From an uncultured Porphyromonadaceae bacterium (lineage in GTDB: Bacteria > Bacteroidota > Bacteroidia > Bacteroidales > Muribaculaceae), in assembly GCA_902491625.1 (NCBI GenBank), contig CABUIO010000006.1:23473-87472 (forward strand): a stretch of 64,000 bases of DNA, in the 5' to 3' direction. Below are positions 25,540 through 34,165 of the stretch, piece after piece. The translations under genes and the position numbers were made by a program. How positions within the stretch are numbered: position 1 is the stretch's first letter; each line of letters starts with the position of its first letter. The notes below the pieces were generated by a model that worked only from the letters and a program-made list of their open reading frames with translations, did not search any database and was not told where the DNA came from.

Positions 25540-27888
25540 TCAGCTCTTTTTGGTTCTGGCGCGGCGTGGCGCGGCGGGAGCCTTGTCCTGCTCCTCCATC
25601 ATCCTGCGCACTTCGTCGAGTGTAAGTGCCGAGGCATCGGTGCCTTTGGGTATCTTGTAGTTTTTGGCCTTTTTCGCGCCCTGCGGCTTGTAGGCTATAT
25701 AGACGCCGAAACGGCCGTTGACGATCTCCAGTCCCGGTTCCTCGGGGAAGCTCTTCACGATTCTGTCGGCTTCGCTCTTGCGCTTTGCCTCGATGAGGCC
25801 TATGGCTTCGTCGAGGGTTATGGTCAGCGGCGCGAGATCCTTGGGAATGGAGACGAATTTGCCGTCATGGCGCAGATAAGGACCGAAACGTCCGATTGCG
25901 GCCACCACGGTCTTTCCTTCGAATTCTCCCACAGTGCGCGGAAGGTCGAAGAGGCGCAGGGCTTCCTCAAGTGTGATGGTGCCCACGCTCTGCCCTTTGA
26001 GCAGCGACGCGAACTGAGGCTTCTCCTCGTCGGCGGGGTCGCCGATCTGAACCAGCGGACCATAGCGCCCGATCTTCACGCTCACGGGCTTGCCGGTCTT
26101 GGGGTCGGTGCCGAGCATACGTTCGCCGACCTTGTGCTCCATGCGCATGGCGCTCACTTTCTCGATGCCCGGATGGAAATTGTGGTAGAAATCCTTTATC
26201 TCGTCGTCCCACTGAAGCTTCCCTTCGGCTATTTCGTCAAATTTCTCCTCCACGCGGGCCGTGAAGTTATAGTCGAGGATGTCGGGGAAATACTGCGTCA
26301 GGAAATCGTTGACAACCATGCCGACGTCGGTCGGAATGAGCTTGCCGCGTTCAGAGCCTGTGTTCTCTGTCAGGCGCTCCGTGGCTACGTTGCCGTCGGC
26401 GAGAGTGAGGCGGACGTATTGGCGCGGTTCACCCTCCTTTTCACCTTTCTCCACATATCCTCGGCTCTGCACTGTGGAAATCGTGGGGGCGTAGGTCGAA
26501 GGACGTCCGATACCTAACTCCTCCATCTTCTTGACCAGCGAAGCCTCTGAATAGCGCGGAGGCGCCTGAGTGAAACGCTCGGTAGCCGTGATGGTGTCGG
26601 CGAGCAGCACGCTGCCCGGCGACACAGTCTCGTTGGCATTGGCGCTTTCGCGCTGTTTTTCAGCCTTCTCGTCGTCTTCGCCATAGACCTTGAGGAATCC
26701 GGGGAACACGACGCGCTCACCCGAAGCCATGAAATGCTCCTTGCGCGACGAGACGGCGATCTCCACGTTGGTCTTCTGGAGTTCGGCGTCGCTCATCTGC
26801 GAGGCGAGCGTGCGGCGGCGTATGAGGTTGTAGAGGCTCTGCATCTGCGGTGTGGCGTCGGCGAGAGTCTCGCAGTTTATGTAGGTGGGACGTATGGCTT
26901 CGTGAGCCTCCTGGGCGCCCTTGGAGTGTGTGTGCCAGTGGCGGGGCTTGCTGTATTGCGCTCCGAAATCCGACGTGATCTGCGCCGCTATGTCACGGAT
27001 GGCAAGGTCGGAAAGGTTAAGTGAGTCGGTACGCATGTAGGTGATGTGACCGGCCTCGTAGAGCTGCTGCGCGACCATCATGGTGCGCGTCACGCTCATG
27101 GACAGTCTGCGCGCCGCCTCCTGCTGGAGAGTGGAGGTCGTGAACGGCGGTAGCGGAGAGCGCTTCACCGGCTTGGCCACCACGTCGCGCACACTGAATG
27201 TGGCGCCTCCGCAAGCCTCAAGGAAGTCGGAAGCCTCGCGCTCGGTGTGGAAGCGGGTGTTGAGCTCACCCTTGAGCTTCGCGTTGCCCGAAGCGGTGCT
27301 GAACTCGCCGGTCACACGGAAGAACGGCTCTGCGACAAACGCCTTCACCTCTTTCTCGCGCTCGCATATAAGTCTCACTGCCACACTCTGGACACGTCCC
27401 GCCGACAGCGCCGGCTTGATCTTGCGCCACAGAACCGGCGAAAGCTCGAAACCCACGATACGGTCGAGCACGCGGCGCGCCTGTTGTGCGTTCACCTTGT
27501 CGATGTCGATGCCGCGCGGATTCTCGATGGCGTGGAGAATCGCCGGCTTCGTGATCTCATGAAAAACGATTCGGCGTGTGTTGTCGGGCTTCAGCCCCAG
27601 CACCTCATACAGATGCCATGCTATAGCCTCTCCCTCGCGGTCCTCATCAGACGCCAGCCACACGGTCGAGGCCTCCGAAGCCGCGCTCTTCAGCTTCTTG
27701 ACGATCTCGCGATGATCTGCCGGTATCTCATATACAGGCTTGAAATCGTCGTCGACATCAATGCTGAAGTCCTTCTTGCGAAGGTCGCGGACATGACCCA
27801 CGCTCGACATCACCTTATAGTCGCTGCCCAGAAACTTCTCGATAGTCTTGGCCTTGGCCGGCGACTCAACTATTATCAGGTTTTTCAT
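25540..27888 (-). CDS. topA: DNA topoisomerase I
   Basis: The 782-residue type IA enzyme relaxes negative supercoils. It begins MKNLIIVESPAKAKTIEKFLG (TOPRIM domain), with DEDREGEAIAW as the acidic metal-binding motif near residue 80, and the active Tyr in ITYMRTDSLNLS. The C-terminal third carries repeated GRYGPLVQIG / GRFGPYLRHDGKFVSIPKDL / NGRFGVYIAYK units (Topo_C repeats) in place of zinc fingers and ends in a basic tail (RRARTKKS). The start 24 nt inside the open frame is chosen because the IVESPAK motif normally begins at residue 5. A TAATTTTG box at 27974-27981 on the minus strand is a likely -7 element. Confidence 0.96.
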   Translation of the reverse strand: MKNLIIVESPAKAKTIEKFLGSDYKVMSSVGHVRDLRKKDFSIDVDDDFKPVYEIPADHREIVKKLKSAASEASTVWLASDEDREGEAIAWHLYEVLGLKPDNTRRIVFHEITKPAILHAIENPRGIDIDKVNAQQARRVLDRIVGFELSPVLWRKIKPALSAGRVQSVAVRLICEREKEVKAFVAEPFFRVTGEFSTASGNAKLKGELNTRFHTEREASDFLEACGGATFSVRDVVAKPVKRSPLPPFTTSTLQQEAARRLSMSVTRTMMVAQQLYEAGHITYMRTDSLNLSDLAIRDIAAQITSDFGAQYSKPRHWHTHSKGAQEAHEAIRPTYINCETLADATPQMQSLYNLIRRRTLASQMSDAELQKTNVEIAVSSRKEHFMASGERVVFPGFLKVYGEDDEKAEKQRESANANETVSPGSVLLADTITATERFTQAPPRYSEASLVKKMEELGIGRPSTYAPTISTVQSRGYVEKGEKEGEPRQYVRLTLADGNVATERLTENTGSERGKLIPTDVGMVVNDFLTQYFPDILDYNFTARVEEKFDEIAEGKLQWDDEIKDFYHNFHPGIEKVSAMRMEHKVGERMLGTDPKTGKPVSVKIGRYGPLVQIGDPADEEKPQFASLLKGQSVGTITLEEALRLFDLPRTVGEFEGKTVVAAIGRFGPYLRHDGKFVSIPKDLAPLTITLDEAIGLIEAKRKSEADRIVKSFPEEPGLEIVNGRFGVYIAYKPQGAKKAKNYKIPKGTDASALTLDEVRRMMEEQDKAPAAPRRARTKKS

Positions 27889-28251
27889 ATATAACTCAGT
27901 GTTTCGCTTCAATCCGATTGTGGCTCAGGCTTATTTAACCGGTGAAAATGCCGCGCCCTCGCGTAATCGGCTGCAAAATTAGTAAAAAATTTTAATTTCC
28001 GATTTTCGCCCCTTGTTCCACATTATATATAATGGCTCCCTCCGGAGATAGTTCATTGTCCGGAGCATCCAAGCTCCGTACTGTTATTCGGTCGACCTAC
28101 GGCGTGGCTCCTTGTCGTCCGGTATCGTCGTTGCCATATGCAGGGCGTTTGTCTGAACTATTTTATCTTGCTATTGTTTACACCTTTGAACGCGGAAAGA
28201 TCCGCCGTGATCATCAACTATCAATCCTTATTTTAATTCTATTATAAAACT
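27889..28251 (+). other. Intergenic region between topA and rubrerythrin
   Basis: It holds the likely -7 box of topA (minus strand, 27981-27974) and a small perfect hairpin CGGAGCATCCAAGCTCCG (28061-28078) like the palindrome modules elsewhere in the window. I see no gene and no clear promoter for rubrerythrin; CACCTTTG near 28186 is only a weak -7 candidate. Confidence 0.4.
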
Positions 28252-28857
28252 ATGAAACCAGTAAGCTTCACACCCACAAAGAAATCTCTGGCCGGCAGCA
28301 AGACCTTTACAAATCTTCTGACCTCCTACATAGCAGAGTCCACAGCGTTCAGCCGCTATACATTCTATGCCGGACAGGCCGAGAAAGAAAAATACTTCGA
28401 AATTGCCAATATCTTCAACGAGACGGCACAGAACGAGCTCCGCCACGCCAAGATTTACTTTAAGTATCTTGTCGACTTCGGTGATTACAATATCCCTGTA
28501 GGTGTCACCGCCGGAGTCATCGGCACAACTTCCGAGAATCTTGGTGAGGCCGCCCGAGAGGAGGAGCTTGAGGGATACGAGGCTTACACCAAGTTTGCCG
28601 AGGTCGCCCGCGAGGAGGGCTTCGACGAAGTGGCCGACCATTTCGATGCCATCGCCGCGATCGAACGCCATCACAGAGAGCGTTTCCTGGAATACAAGAA
28701 GCAGGTGGATGACGGCACAGTCTGGAAACGCGACAAACCGATCAAATGGCAATGTCTGGTCTGCGGCTACATCTTCGAAGGCACCGAGCCACCGAAAGTA
28801 TGTCCTGCCTGCGACCATCCCTACCAGCACTATCGTGCTCTTGACATGGATCTTTAA
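28252..28857 (+). CDS. rbr: Rubrerythrin
   Basis: The 201-residue protein reduces hydrogen peroxide in anaerobes. Residues 1-155 are a ferritin-like four-helix bundle with the diiron ligands (AESTAFSRY, ETAQNELRHAK, EEELEGYEAY, AIERHHRERF). The C-terminus is a rubredoxin domain with CLVCGY and CPACDHP binding one iron. Full length and intact. It has its own terminator and no operon partner. Confidence 0.96.
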   Translation: MKPVSFTPTKKSLAGSKTFTNLLTSYIAESTAFSRYTFYAGQAEKEKYFEIANIFNETAQNELRHAKIYFKYLVDFGDYNIPVGVTAGVIGTTSENLGEAAREEELEGYEAYTKFAEVAREEGFDEVADHFDAIAAIERHHRERFLEYKKQVDDGTVWKRDKPIKWQCLVCGYIFEGTEPPKVCPACDHPYQHYRALDMDL

Positions 28858-28921
28858 AGATCTGTCATGCAACGCGCGAGAAGCCATCGCATTGCAAGTC
28901 TGAATATTATGAAACACCGAC

Positions 28922-28965
28922 CGGCGGTTGTCTCTCTACGGAGACTTCCGCCGATTCCGTTTTTG
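28922..28965 (+). terminator. Terminator after rubrerythrin
   Basis: CGGCGG (28922-28927) pairs with CCGCCG (28948-28953), with an inner GTCTC/GAGAC stem, followed by TTTTT. Confidence 0.75.
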
Positions 28966-29033
28966 CCCGACAACTCGGTAATAGGTATAACCTAAGGAGG
29001 CATACTATAGACAGGCCGTAGGTCTGTCTGTGT

Positions 29034-29189
29034 TGCCAACCGCGGCCTTCAGGCCGTGGACTGGCTGTCATATAGGATAACGCGTCGCGGAGCGAAGCGT
29101 GTATGGTAAAGACTTTACCGCACGACGTCGCTCCGCGACTGATTTTCCGGGGTGATCTCCTTCCACGGCCTGAAGGCCGCGGTTGGCAA
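29034..29189 (+). repeat. Nested palindromic element enclosing REP-like copy 2
   Basis: A perfect 28-bp inverted repeat (29034-29061 against 29162-29189; each arm contains CGGCCTTCAGGCCG) surrounds the REP-like unit at 29069-29139, which is itself palindromic (GTCGCGGAGCGA ... TCGCTCCGCGAC, with GGTAAAG/CTTTACC inside). The whole 156 bp can fold into one long cruciform. The inner unit matches 7892-7965. Confidence 0.8.
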
Positions 29190-29225
29190 TATAGCCGAAC
29201 CTCCGGTCCGGCGCTTTTGACACGG

Positions 29226-29270
29226 TTTGGTTGACTTGTGCCCTGACTTGTGCCCTGTGACTTGTACCCT
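29226..29270 (+). repeat. Short tandem repeat (GACTTGTGCCCT)
   Basis: Three near-identical units of GACTTGTGCCCT run head to tail just before the trp leader promoter. No function is apparent. Confidence 0.5.
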
Positions 29271-29325
29271 TTTATTCATCTTGATATGCTTTTTTATAAA
29301 CTTTGAAAAATTCTGGGTAAAAGAG

Positions 29326-29356
29326 TTGCGGTAGTGAAAATTATTTTGTAATTTTG
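29326..29356 (+). promoter_or_regulatory. Promoter of the trp leader
   Basis: TTGC at 29326-29329, a 19-bp spacer, and TAATTTTG at 29349-29356. Transcription would start near 29363, giving a leader of about 280 nt before trpB. Confidence 0.65.
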
Positions 29357-29417
29357 CCGTGTCGAAAATGAACAACAAGTTCGTTCCGACGGTTTATAAT
29401 ATCAGAATCCGAAGATT

Positions 29418-29504
29418 ATGACTTTCTTAGCTTCAAGATATATCAGTTGGTGGTGGCGCCTCGGCTCAATGCGATGGTGTGGCTCCTGCTATATGTGTGG
29501 CTGA
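29418..29504 (+). CDS. trpL: trp leader peptide (attenuator), 28 residues with WWW
   Basis: An ATG at 29418 opens a 28-codon frame ending at TGA 29502-29504. Residues 11-13 are three consecutive Trp codons (TGG at 29448-29456) and residue 20 is a fourth Trp (29475-29477), in the sequence ISWWWRLGSMRWCG. This is the hallmark of a ribosome-mediated Trp attenuator, as in E. coli trpL with its WW pair. A promoter lies 62 nt upstream, a terminator hairpin 66 nt downstream, and the first gene after it is trpB. The segment 29472-29480 can pair with the 5' arm of the terminator (29571-29579), so a ribosome stalled at WWW would leave the antiterminator free. Confidence 0.8.
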   Translation: MTFLASRYISWWWRLGSMRWCGSCYMCG

Positions 29505-29569
29505 GAGCATTCGGATCTCTTTCCCTATAGCATAGTTCGGAACAGACAATATAAGTGATTAACTTTCAC

Positions 29570-29616
29570 GGCGCCATCGGTTGAGTCGCAACGACTTTTC
29601 CGATGGCGCTGCTTTT
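29570..29616 (+). terminator. Trp attenuator terminator
   Basis: GCGCCATCGG (29571-29580) pairs with CCGATGGCGC (29600-29609), with an inner AGTCG/CGACT stem, then TGCTTTT. It lies between the leader peptide and trpB, 28 nt before the trpB start. CGATGGTGT at 29472-29480 is the competing (antiterminator) partner of its 5' arm. Confidence 0.8.
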
Positions 29617-29643
29617 AAAACGCTTTTTAAATCCAAAGATACA

Positions 29644-30888
29644 ATGGAAACAACTTTCGCAGACGTAACTCTCTCCCCCAAGGTAAAATCCCGCCACGGT
29701 CTTCTTCCTGTGGACGATAACGGATATTACGGATCCGACAGACATTTCGGCGGTTGCCACGTGCCGGATGTCCTCAAGAAAAATCTCGACGAGGTGGCAG
29801 AGGCTTATTATGAGGCCATCGCCGACGAGAGCTTCATGGAGGAATACCGCGCGTTGCTGCGCGATTATGTCGGTCGTCCGTCGCCGCTCTATCATGCCCG
29901 CAAGCTCAGCGAACACTACGGCACCAACGTCTACCTCAAACGTGAGGATCTCAACCATACCGGCGCACACAAGATCAACAATGCCATCGGTCTGGCCATG
30001 CTCGCGCGCCGCATGGGCAAACGCCGCGTCATCGCCGAGACCGGAGCGGGACAGCACGGTGTGGCGACGGCCACTGTCTGTGCCCTTCTCGGTCTGGAAT
30101 GCACCGTCTTCATGGGCGCAGTCGATGTGGAGCGCCAGCGCCCGAACGTGGAACGCATGAAGATGCTCGGCGCCGAAGTCGTGGCAGTGACCTCGGGAGG
30201 TGCCACGCTTCAGGACGCCGTGGACGCTGCCCTCGACGAGTGGGTGCGTCGTCGCGACGACACATTCTATCTCATCGGTTCAGCCGTCGGTCCTCATCCT
30301 TTCCCTGAGATGGTGGCCACGTTCCAGTCGGTCATCAGCGAGGAACTCACCGTTCAGGTGCCGCAATGCACACCCAAGGTACGACCCGACTACGTCATCG
30401 CCTGTGTCGGAGGCGGCAGCAACGCCTCCGGCGCCTTCTATCATTTCCTTGACTGTGAGGATGTCCGCCTTGTGGCTGTCGAGGCTGCCGGCCACGGCAT
30501 AGCCTCCGGCGAACATGCCGCCACCATGAGCGTAGGCAGCGACACCGTGCTCCACGGATCGCGCACACTCGCCATCAAGGATGCCTCCGGCGAGGTCATG
30601 GCGCCATACAGCGTTTCCGCCGGACTCGACTATCCCGGTGTGGGACCGCTGATGGCGACGCTCGCAACATCCGGGCGCATGAAAGTGCTGGCCGCTACCG
30701 ATGATCAAGCACTTGCCGCTGCTTTCCGCCTCGCACGCATGGAAGGTATCATCCCCGCAGTCGAGAGCTCCCACGCCCTTGCCGCCCTCGACCTGATGCG
30801 GTTCAAGGCAGACGACGTAGTGGTCATCAATCTTTCCGGCCGCGGCGACAAAGACATGCAGACCTACATGGCCTTCAACGCCCGCTGA
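29644..30888 (+). CDS. trpB: Tryptophan synthase beta chain
   Basis: The 414-residue enzyme joins indole and serine to form Trp with pyridoxal phosphate. K110 in HTGAHKINN binds the cofactor; ETGAGQHG and the phosphate-binding GGGSNASG loop are intact, as is the C-terminal SGRGDKD. It is a TrpB1-type sequence that would normally pair with TrpA. No other trp gene is in the window and a terminator follows directly, so it is a single-gene unit under its own attenuator. The start at 29644 (METTFADV) is preferred over 29581, which lies inside the terminator hairpin. Confidence 0.96.
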   Translation: METTFADVTLSPKVKSRHGLLPVDDNGYYGSDRHFGGCHVPDVLKKNLDEVAEAYYEAIADESFMEEYRALLRDYVGRPSPLYHARKLSEHYGTNVYLKREDLNHTGAHKINNAIGLAMLARRMGKRRVIAETGAGQHGVATATVCALLGLECTVFMGAVDVERQRPNVERMKMLGAEVVAVTSGGATLQDAVDAALDEWVRRRDDTFYLIGSAVGPHPFPEMVATFQSVISEELTVQVPQCTPKVRPDYVIACVGGGSNASGAFYHFLDCEDVRLVAVEAAGHGIASGEHAATMSVGSDTVLHGSRTLAIKDASGEVMAPYSVSAGLDYPGVGPLMATLATSGRMKVLAATDDQALAAAFRLARMEGIIPAVESSHALAALDLMRFKADDVVVINLSGRGDKDMQTYMAFNAR

Positions 30889-30902
30889 CACTACGCAACC
30901 AA

Positions 30903-30934
30903 AAAGCGCCGGGAGCCTCGGCTCTCGGCGCTTT
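30903..30934. terminator. Bidirectional terminator between trpB and the CoA-transferase gene
   Basis: A 14-bp stem, AAAGCGCCGGGAGC against GCTCTCGGCGCTTT, with a four-base loop. The A and T tracts at its two ends suit both strands, and the genes on either side converge. Confidence 0.75.
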
Positions 30935-31106
30935 AAGGTTAATGAAGCAAAAGATTCATGGTTTTACGACATTAAATCCTAAGCTTGTCCGGAATCTCTT
31001 CCGGCTCTATTATGTGCAGGGGGCTTTTCGGCCGACCTACATATTATAGACATCTTAGACGCGCAAAAGTTTAATTGCCGCGTCAAATTTTTCATTTTTA
31101 ACGCAA

Positions 31107-32627
31107 TCAGGCTTTTGCCGTCGCCGGCTCACACTGCTCGTAGGCGGCGTAGTTGGCGTTGCGCATGTCGCCTGTGCAGGCGAAGGCGTCGTGGAAAGCG
31201 AAGGCGGAGCGCAGACTGTGGGGCGTGTGGCCTTTCTTGGCGATCTTGAGGTAGTCCCAGAGAAGTTCGCGGTAGTCGGGGTGCGCGCAGTTCTCGATGA
31301 TGCATTCGGCGCGCTGCATCGGATCCTTGCCGCGAAGGTCGGCTACGCCCTGCTCTGTGACGAGAATCTTGACGGAGTGCTCGCTGTGGTCGACATGGCT
31401 GACCATGGGGACGATAGCGGAGATCTTGCCCCCTTTCTGCATCGAGGGGCAGGAGAAGATGGAGAGGTAGGCGTTGCGCGAGAAGTCGGCCGAGCCTCCG
31501 ATGCCGTTCATCATCTTGGTTCCGAGCACGTGGGTGGAGTTGACGTTGCCGAAGATGTCGGCTTCGAGCGCTGTGTTCATGGCGATGAGACCCAGACGGC
31601 GCACGACTTCGGGATGGTTGCTGATCTCGCCGGGACGCATGAGTATCTTGTCGCGGAAGAAGTCGATGTTGCTCATGAAGCGGAGCATGGCGTCGTCGGA
31701 GAAGGTGAGGGCGCATGTGGATGCGAACTTGCATTTTCCTTCTTCCATGAGGTGCATGACGGCGTCCTGGATGACTTCGGTATACATCTCGAACTGAGGG
31801 ATCTCGGGATTCTCGCCCAGACCGTAGAGCACGGCGTTGGCGACGTTGCCCACGCCGGACTGCAGCGGCAGGAACTCCTTGGGTATGCGGCCTTCGCGGA
31901 GCTCTGTGGCGAGGAAATGGCAGACGTTGTCGCCGATGCGCTGGGTGATCTCGTCGCCGGCGGTGAAAGGCTTGATGCTCTCCGAGGCATTGGAGGGCAC
32001 GACGCCGACGATCTTGGCCGGGTCGATCTTAAGCACTGTGGAGCCGATGCGGTCGTTGGGGCGGTAGATGGGAATCTCGCGGCGATGAGGAGGATCAGCC
32101 GGTATGTAGTTGTCGTGGAATCCGCGGAAGGATGTGTGGTAGTAGGAGGAGTACTCGATGATGACTTTCTTGGCCATCTGGGCGACGGTAGGAGCCATGC
32201 CGAGACCGGCGCCGAGGATCACCTCGCCGTTGGGGCTCATCTCGGTAGCTTCGATGATGGCCACGTCGATCGGGCCGTAGAAGCCGTAGCGCAGATCCTG
32301 AGCCAGATGCGACAGATGGGCGTCGATATAGCGGATCTGTCCGGCGTTGATGGCCTTGCGCGAATCGGGGTGAGACTGGTAGGGTGTGCGCAGGTTCACT
32401 GCGTTGGCGCGAGAGAGCTCACCGTCGACATGGTCGTTGGTGCTTGCGCCCGAAAAAAGGTTGATCTTGAATTCTTCCCCCTTCTCATGGAGCGCCTTTG
32501 CGCGCTCGGCCAATGCCACCGTCACAACTTTCGGTGTACCGGATGCCGTGAAGCCCGACAATCCCACATTATCACCGTTTTTTATCACAGAGGCGGCCTC
32601 TTCTGCTGAAATAAATGGAATGCTCAT
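31107..32627 (-). CDS. Succinate/acetyl-CoA CoA-transferase family enzyme
   Basis: The 506-residue protein belongs to the acetyl-CoA hydrolase/transferase family, closest in pattern to succinate CoA-transferases (AarC/YgfH type). Landmarks: DNVGLSGFTASGTPK near the N-terminus, GAGLGMAPTVAQMAKKVI, LQSGVGNVANAVLYGL, the YTEVIQD segment with the expected catalytic Glu, and GIGGSADFSRNAYLS. It would pass CoA between acetate, succinate or propionate, in keeping with the succinate-propionate fermentation of Bacteroidales. I start at MSIPFISAEEA (32627); the longer frame runs into the promoter. Confidence 0.9.
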   Translation of the reverse strand: MSIPFISAEEAASVIKNGDNVGLSGFTASGTPKVVTVALAERAKALHEKGEEFKINLFSGASTNDHVDGELSRANAVNLRTPYQSHPDSRKAINAGQIRYIDAHLSHLAQDLRYGFYGPIDVAIIEATEMSPNGEVILGAGLGMAPTVAQMAKKVIIEYSSYYHTSFRGFHDNYIPADPPHRREIPIYRPNDRIGSTVLKIDPAKIVGVVPSNASESIKPFTAGDEITQRIGDNVCHFLATELREGRIPKEFLPLQSGVGNVANAVLYGLGENPEIPQFEMYTEVIQDAVMHLMEEGKCKFASTCALTFSDDAMLRFMSNIDFFRDKILMRPGEISNHPEVVRRLGLIAMNTALEADIFGNVNSTHVLGTKMMNGIGGSADFSRNAYLSIFSCPSMQKGGKISAIVPMVSHVDHSEHSVKILVTEQGVADLRGKDPMQRAECIIENCAHPDYRELLWDYLKIAKKGHTPHSLRSAFAFHDAFACTGDMRNANYAAYEQCEPATAKA

Positions 32628-32650
32628 GTGTAACGTGTTAGATTTTATGG

Positions 32651-32690
32651 TAATTTTGCACAAAACTAAGTATTACATCCCTTACCACAA
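32651..32690. promoter_or_regulatory. Interlocked divergent promoters (CoA-transferase and miaB)
   Basis: Plus strand: TAATTTTG at 32651-32658 facing miaB. Minus strand: TAGTTTTG (32668-32661) with TTTG (32690-32687) and an 18-bp spacer, facing the CoA-transferase. The two -7 boxes form a near palindrome two bases apart, so polymerase can use only one side at a time. Confidence 0.55.
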
Positions 32691-32694
32691 AATT

Positions 32695-34062
32695 ATGGAG
32701 CCATTTTTTTTACCTGAGAACGCAGAAAATTGCACACAACAACCCAAAGTGCGCATCGAAACGTACGGCTGTCAGATGAATGTGGCTGACAGTGAGGTGG
32801 TTGCCGCGATGATGGAGATGGCGGGCTATGAACTGACCGACAATGACGCCGAGGCGCAGGCCGTGCTTATCAACACATGCTCCATACGCGATAACGCCGA
32901 GCAGCGGATCATTGCCCGTCTCAACTACTGGAACAGTCTTCGCCGTCACTCGGGAAGCCGAATCATCGTGGGTGTGATCGGCTGCATGGCCGAGCGTCTG
33001 CGCGAACGGCTCGTGGAGGATTACGGTGTCGACATCGTGGCCGGCCCCGACGCCTACCTCGACCTTCCGTCGCTCGTCGCTTCCGCCGAAAAGGGGGAGA
33101 AGGCCGTGAATGTGGAGCTGAGCACCACGGAGACATACCGCGACATCGTGCCGAAGAGGCTCGGCAGCGGCGTGGCCGGATTTATCTCCATAATGAGAGG
33201 ATGCAACAATTTCTGCAGCTATTGCATCGTGCCTTACACACGCGGCCGCGAACGCAGCCGCGAGCCGCAAAGCATTCTGCGCGAGCTTGCCGATCTGCGC
33301 AGCCGCGGATTCAGTGAAGCGACGCTGCTGGGGCAGAATGTCAATTCATACAATTATAAGGACGAGGCGACAGGCGAGACCACCGATTTCCCCGCTCTGC
33401 TGGAGATGGTGGCCGTGGCCGCGCCCGACATGAGGATACGCTTCACTACCTCGCATCCAAAGGACATGAGCGACGCGACACTTGAGGCCATGGCGCGCCA
33501 CTCCAACATAGCGCGCCACATCCACCTCCCGGTGCAGAGCGGCAGCGACGCCGTGCTAAAGCGCATGAACCGAAAATACACCTCCGCATGGTATATGGAG
33601 CGTGTCGAGTCGATCCGCCGCATCCTTCCCGGCTGCGGGCTCAGTTCCGACATGTTCACCGGCTTCAGCGGCGAGACTGAGGAGGATTTCCAGCTGACGC
33701 TCAAGCTGATGCGTGAGGCCGGATTCGACAGCGCCTTCATGTTCAAATACTCGGAGCGCCCGGGCACTTTCGCCTCGAAACATCTTCCCGACGACATCCC
33801 CGACGAGGTAAAGACCGAGCGCCTGAACCGCATGATAGAACTGCAGAACGAACTCTCCGCCGAGAGCAACCGCCGCGACGTCGGCAAACGCTTCGAGGTT
33901 CTTGTCGAAGGGAGGAGCAAGCGGTCGGCCGCCGACCTTTACGGCCGCACGTCGCAGAACAAAGTCGTGGTCTTTCCGCGCGGCAACGCCAAGCCCGGCG
34001 ACTTCGTCGAGGTTGAGGTGACCGGCGCCACCTCCGCTACCCTCCTCGGCCACCTCGTCTGA
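32695..34062 (+). CDS. miaB: tRNA-2-methylthio-N6-dimethylallyladenosine synthase
   Basis: The 455-residue radical-SAM enzyme adds the methylthio group to i6A37 in tRNA. The N-terminal UPF0004 domain supplies three cluster cysteines (YGCQMN, NTCSIRDNA, GCMAER). The radical-SAM core has GCNNFCSYC (CxxxCxxC) followed by VPYTRGRERSR. The C-terminal TRAM domain includes VLVEGRSKR and GRTSQNKVVVF, the MiaB-specific ending. The start METFF-like codon at 32695 (MEPFFLPENAEN) follows the promoter at 32651; the long upstream frame overlaps the divergent gene. Confidence 0.95.
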   Translation: MEPFFLPENAENCTQQPKVRIETYGCQMNVADSEVVAAMMEMAGYELTDNDAEAQAVLINTCSIRDNAEQRIIARLNYWNSLRRHSGSRIIVGVIGCMAERLRERLVEDYGVDIVAGPDAYLDLPSLVASAEKGEKAVNVELSTTETYRDIVPKRLGSGVAGFISIMRGCNNFCSYCIVPYTRGRERSREPQSILRELADLRSRGFSEATLLGQNVNSYNYKDEATGETTDFPALLEMVAVAAPDMRIRFTTSHPKDMSDATLEAMARHSNIARHIHLPVQSGSDAVLKRMNRKYTSAWYMERVESIRRILPGCGLSSDMFTGFSGETEEDFQLTLKLMREAGFDSAFMFKYSERPGTFASKHLPDDIPDEVKTERLNRMIELQNELSAESNRRDVGKRFEVLVEGRSKRSAADLYGRTSQNKVVVFPRGNAKPGDFVEVEVTGATSATLLGHLV

Positions 34063-34165
34063 AAGAACTGCGATGATACATCACGCTTCCAAATCTTATA
34101 AAAATATCGAGATTTGGAACTGTGATACAGGTTTTTTATTATCTTTGAAGCCTAAATCCATACGT

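Noticed and set aside
29115..29378. Minus-strand ORF of 87 codons upstream of the trp leader
   Set aside because: It runs through the palindromic element and a tandem repeat and has no recognisable domain.
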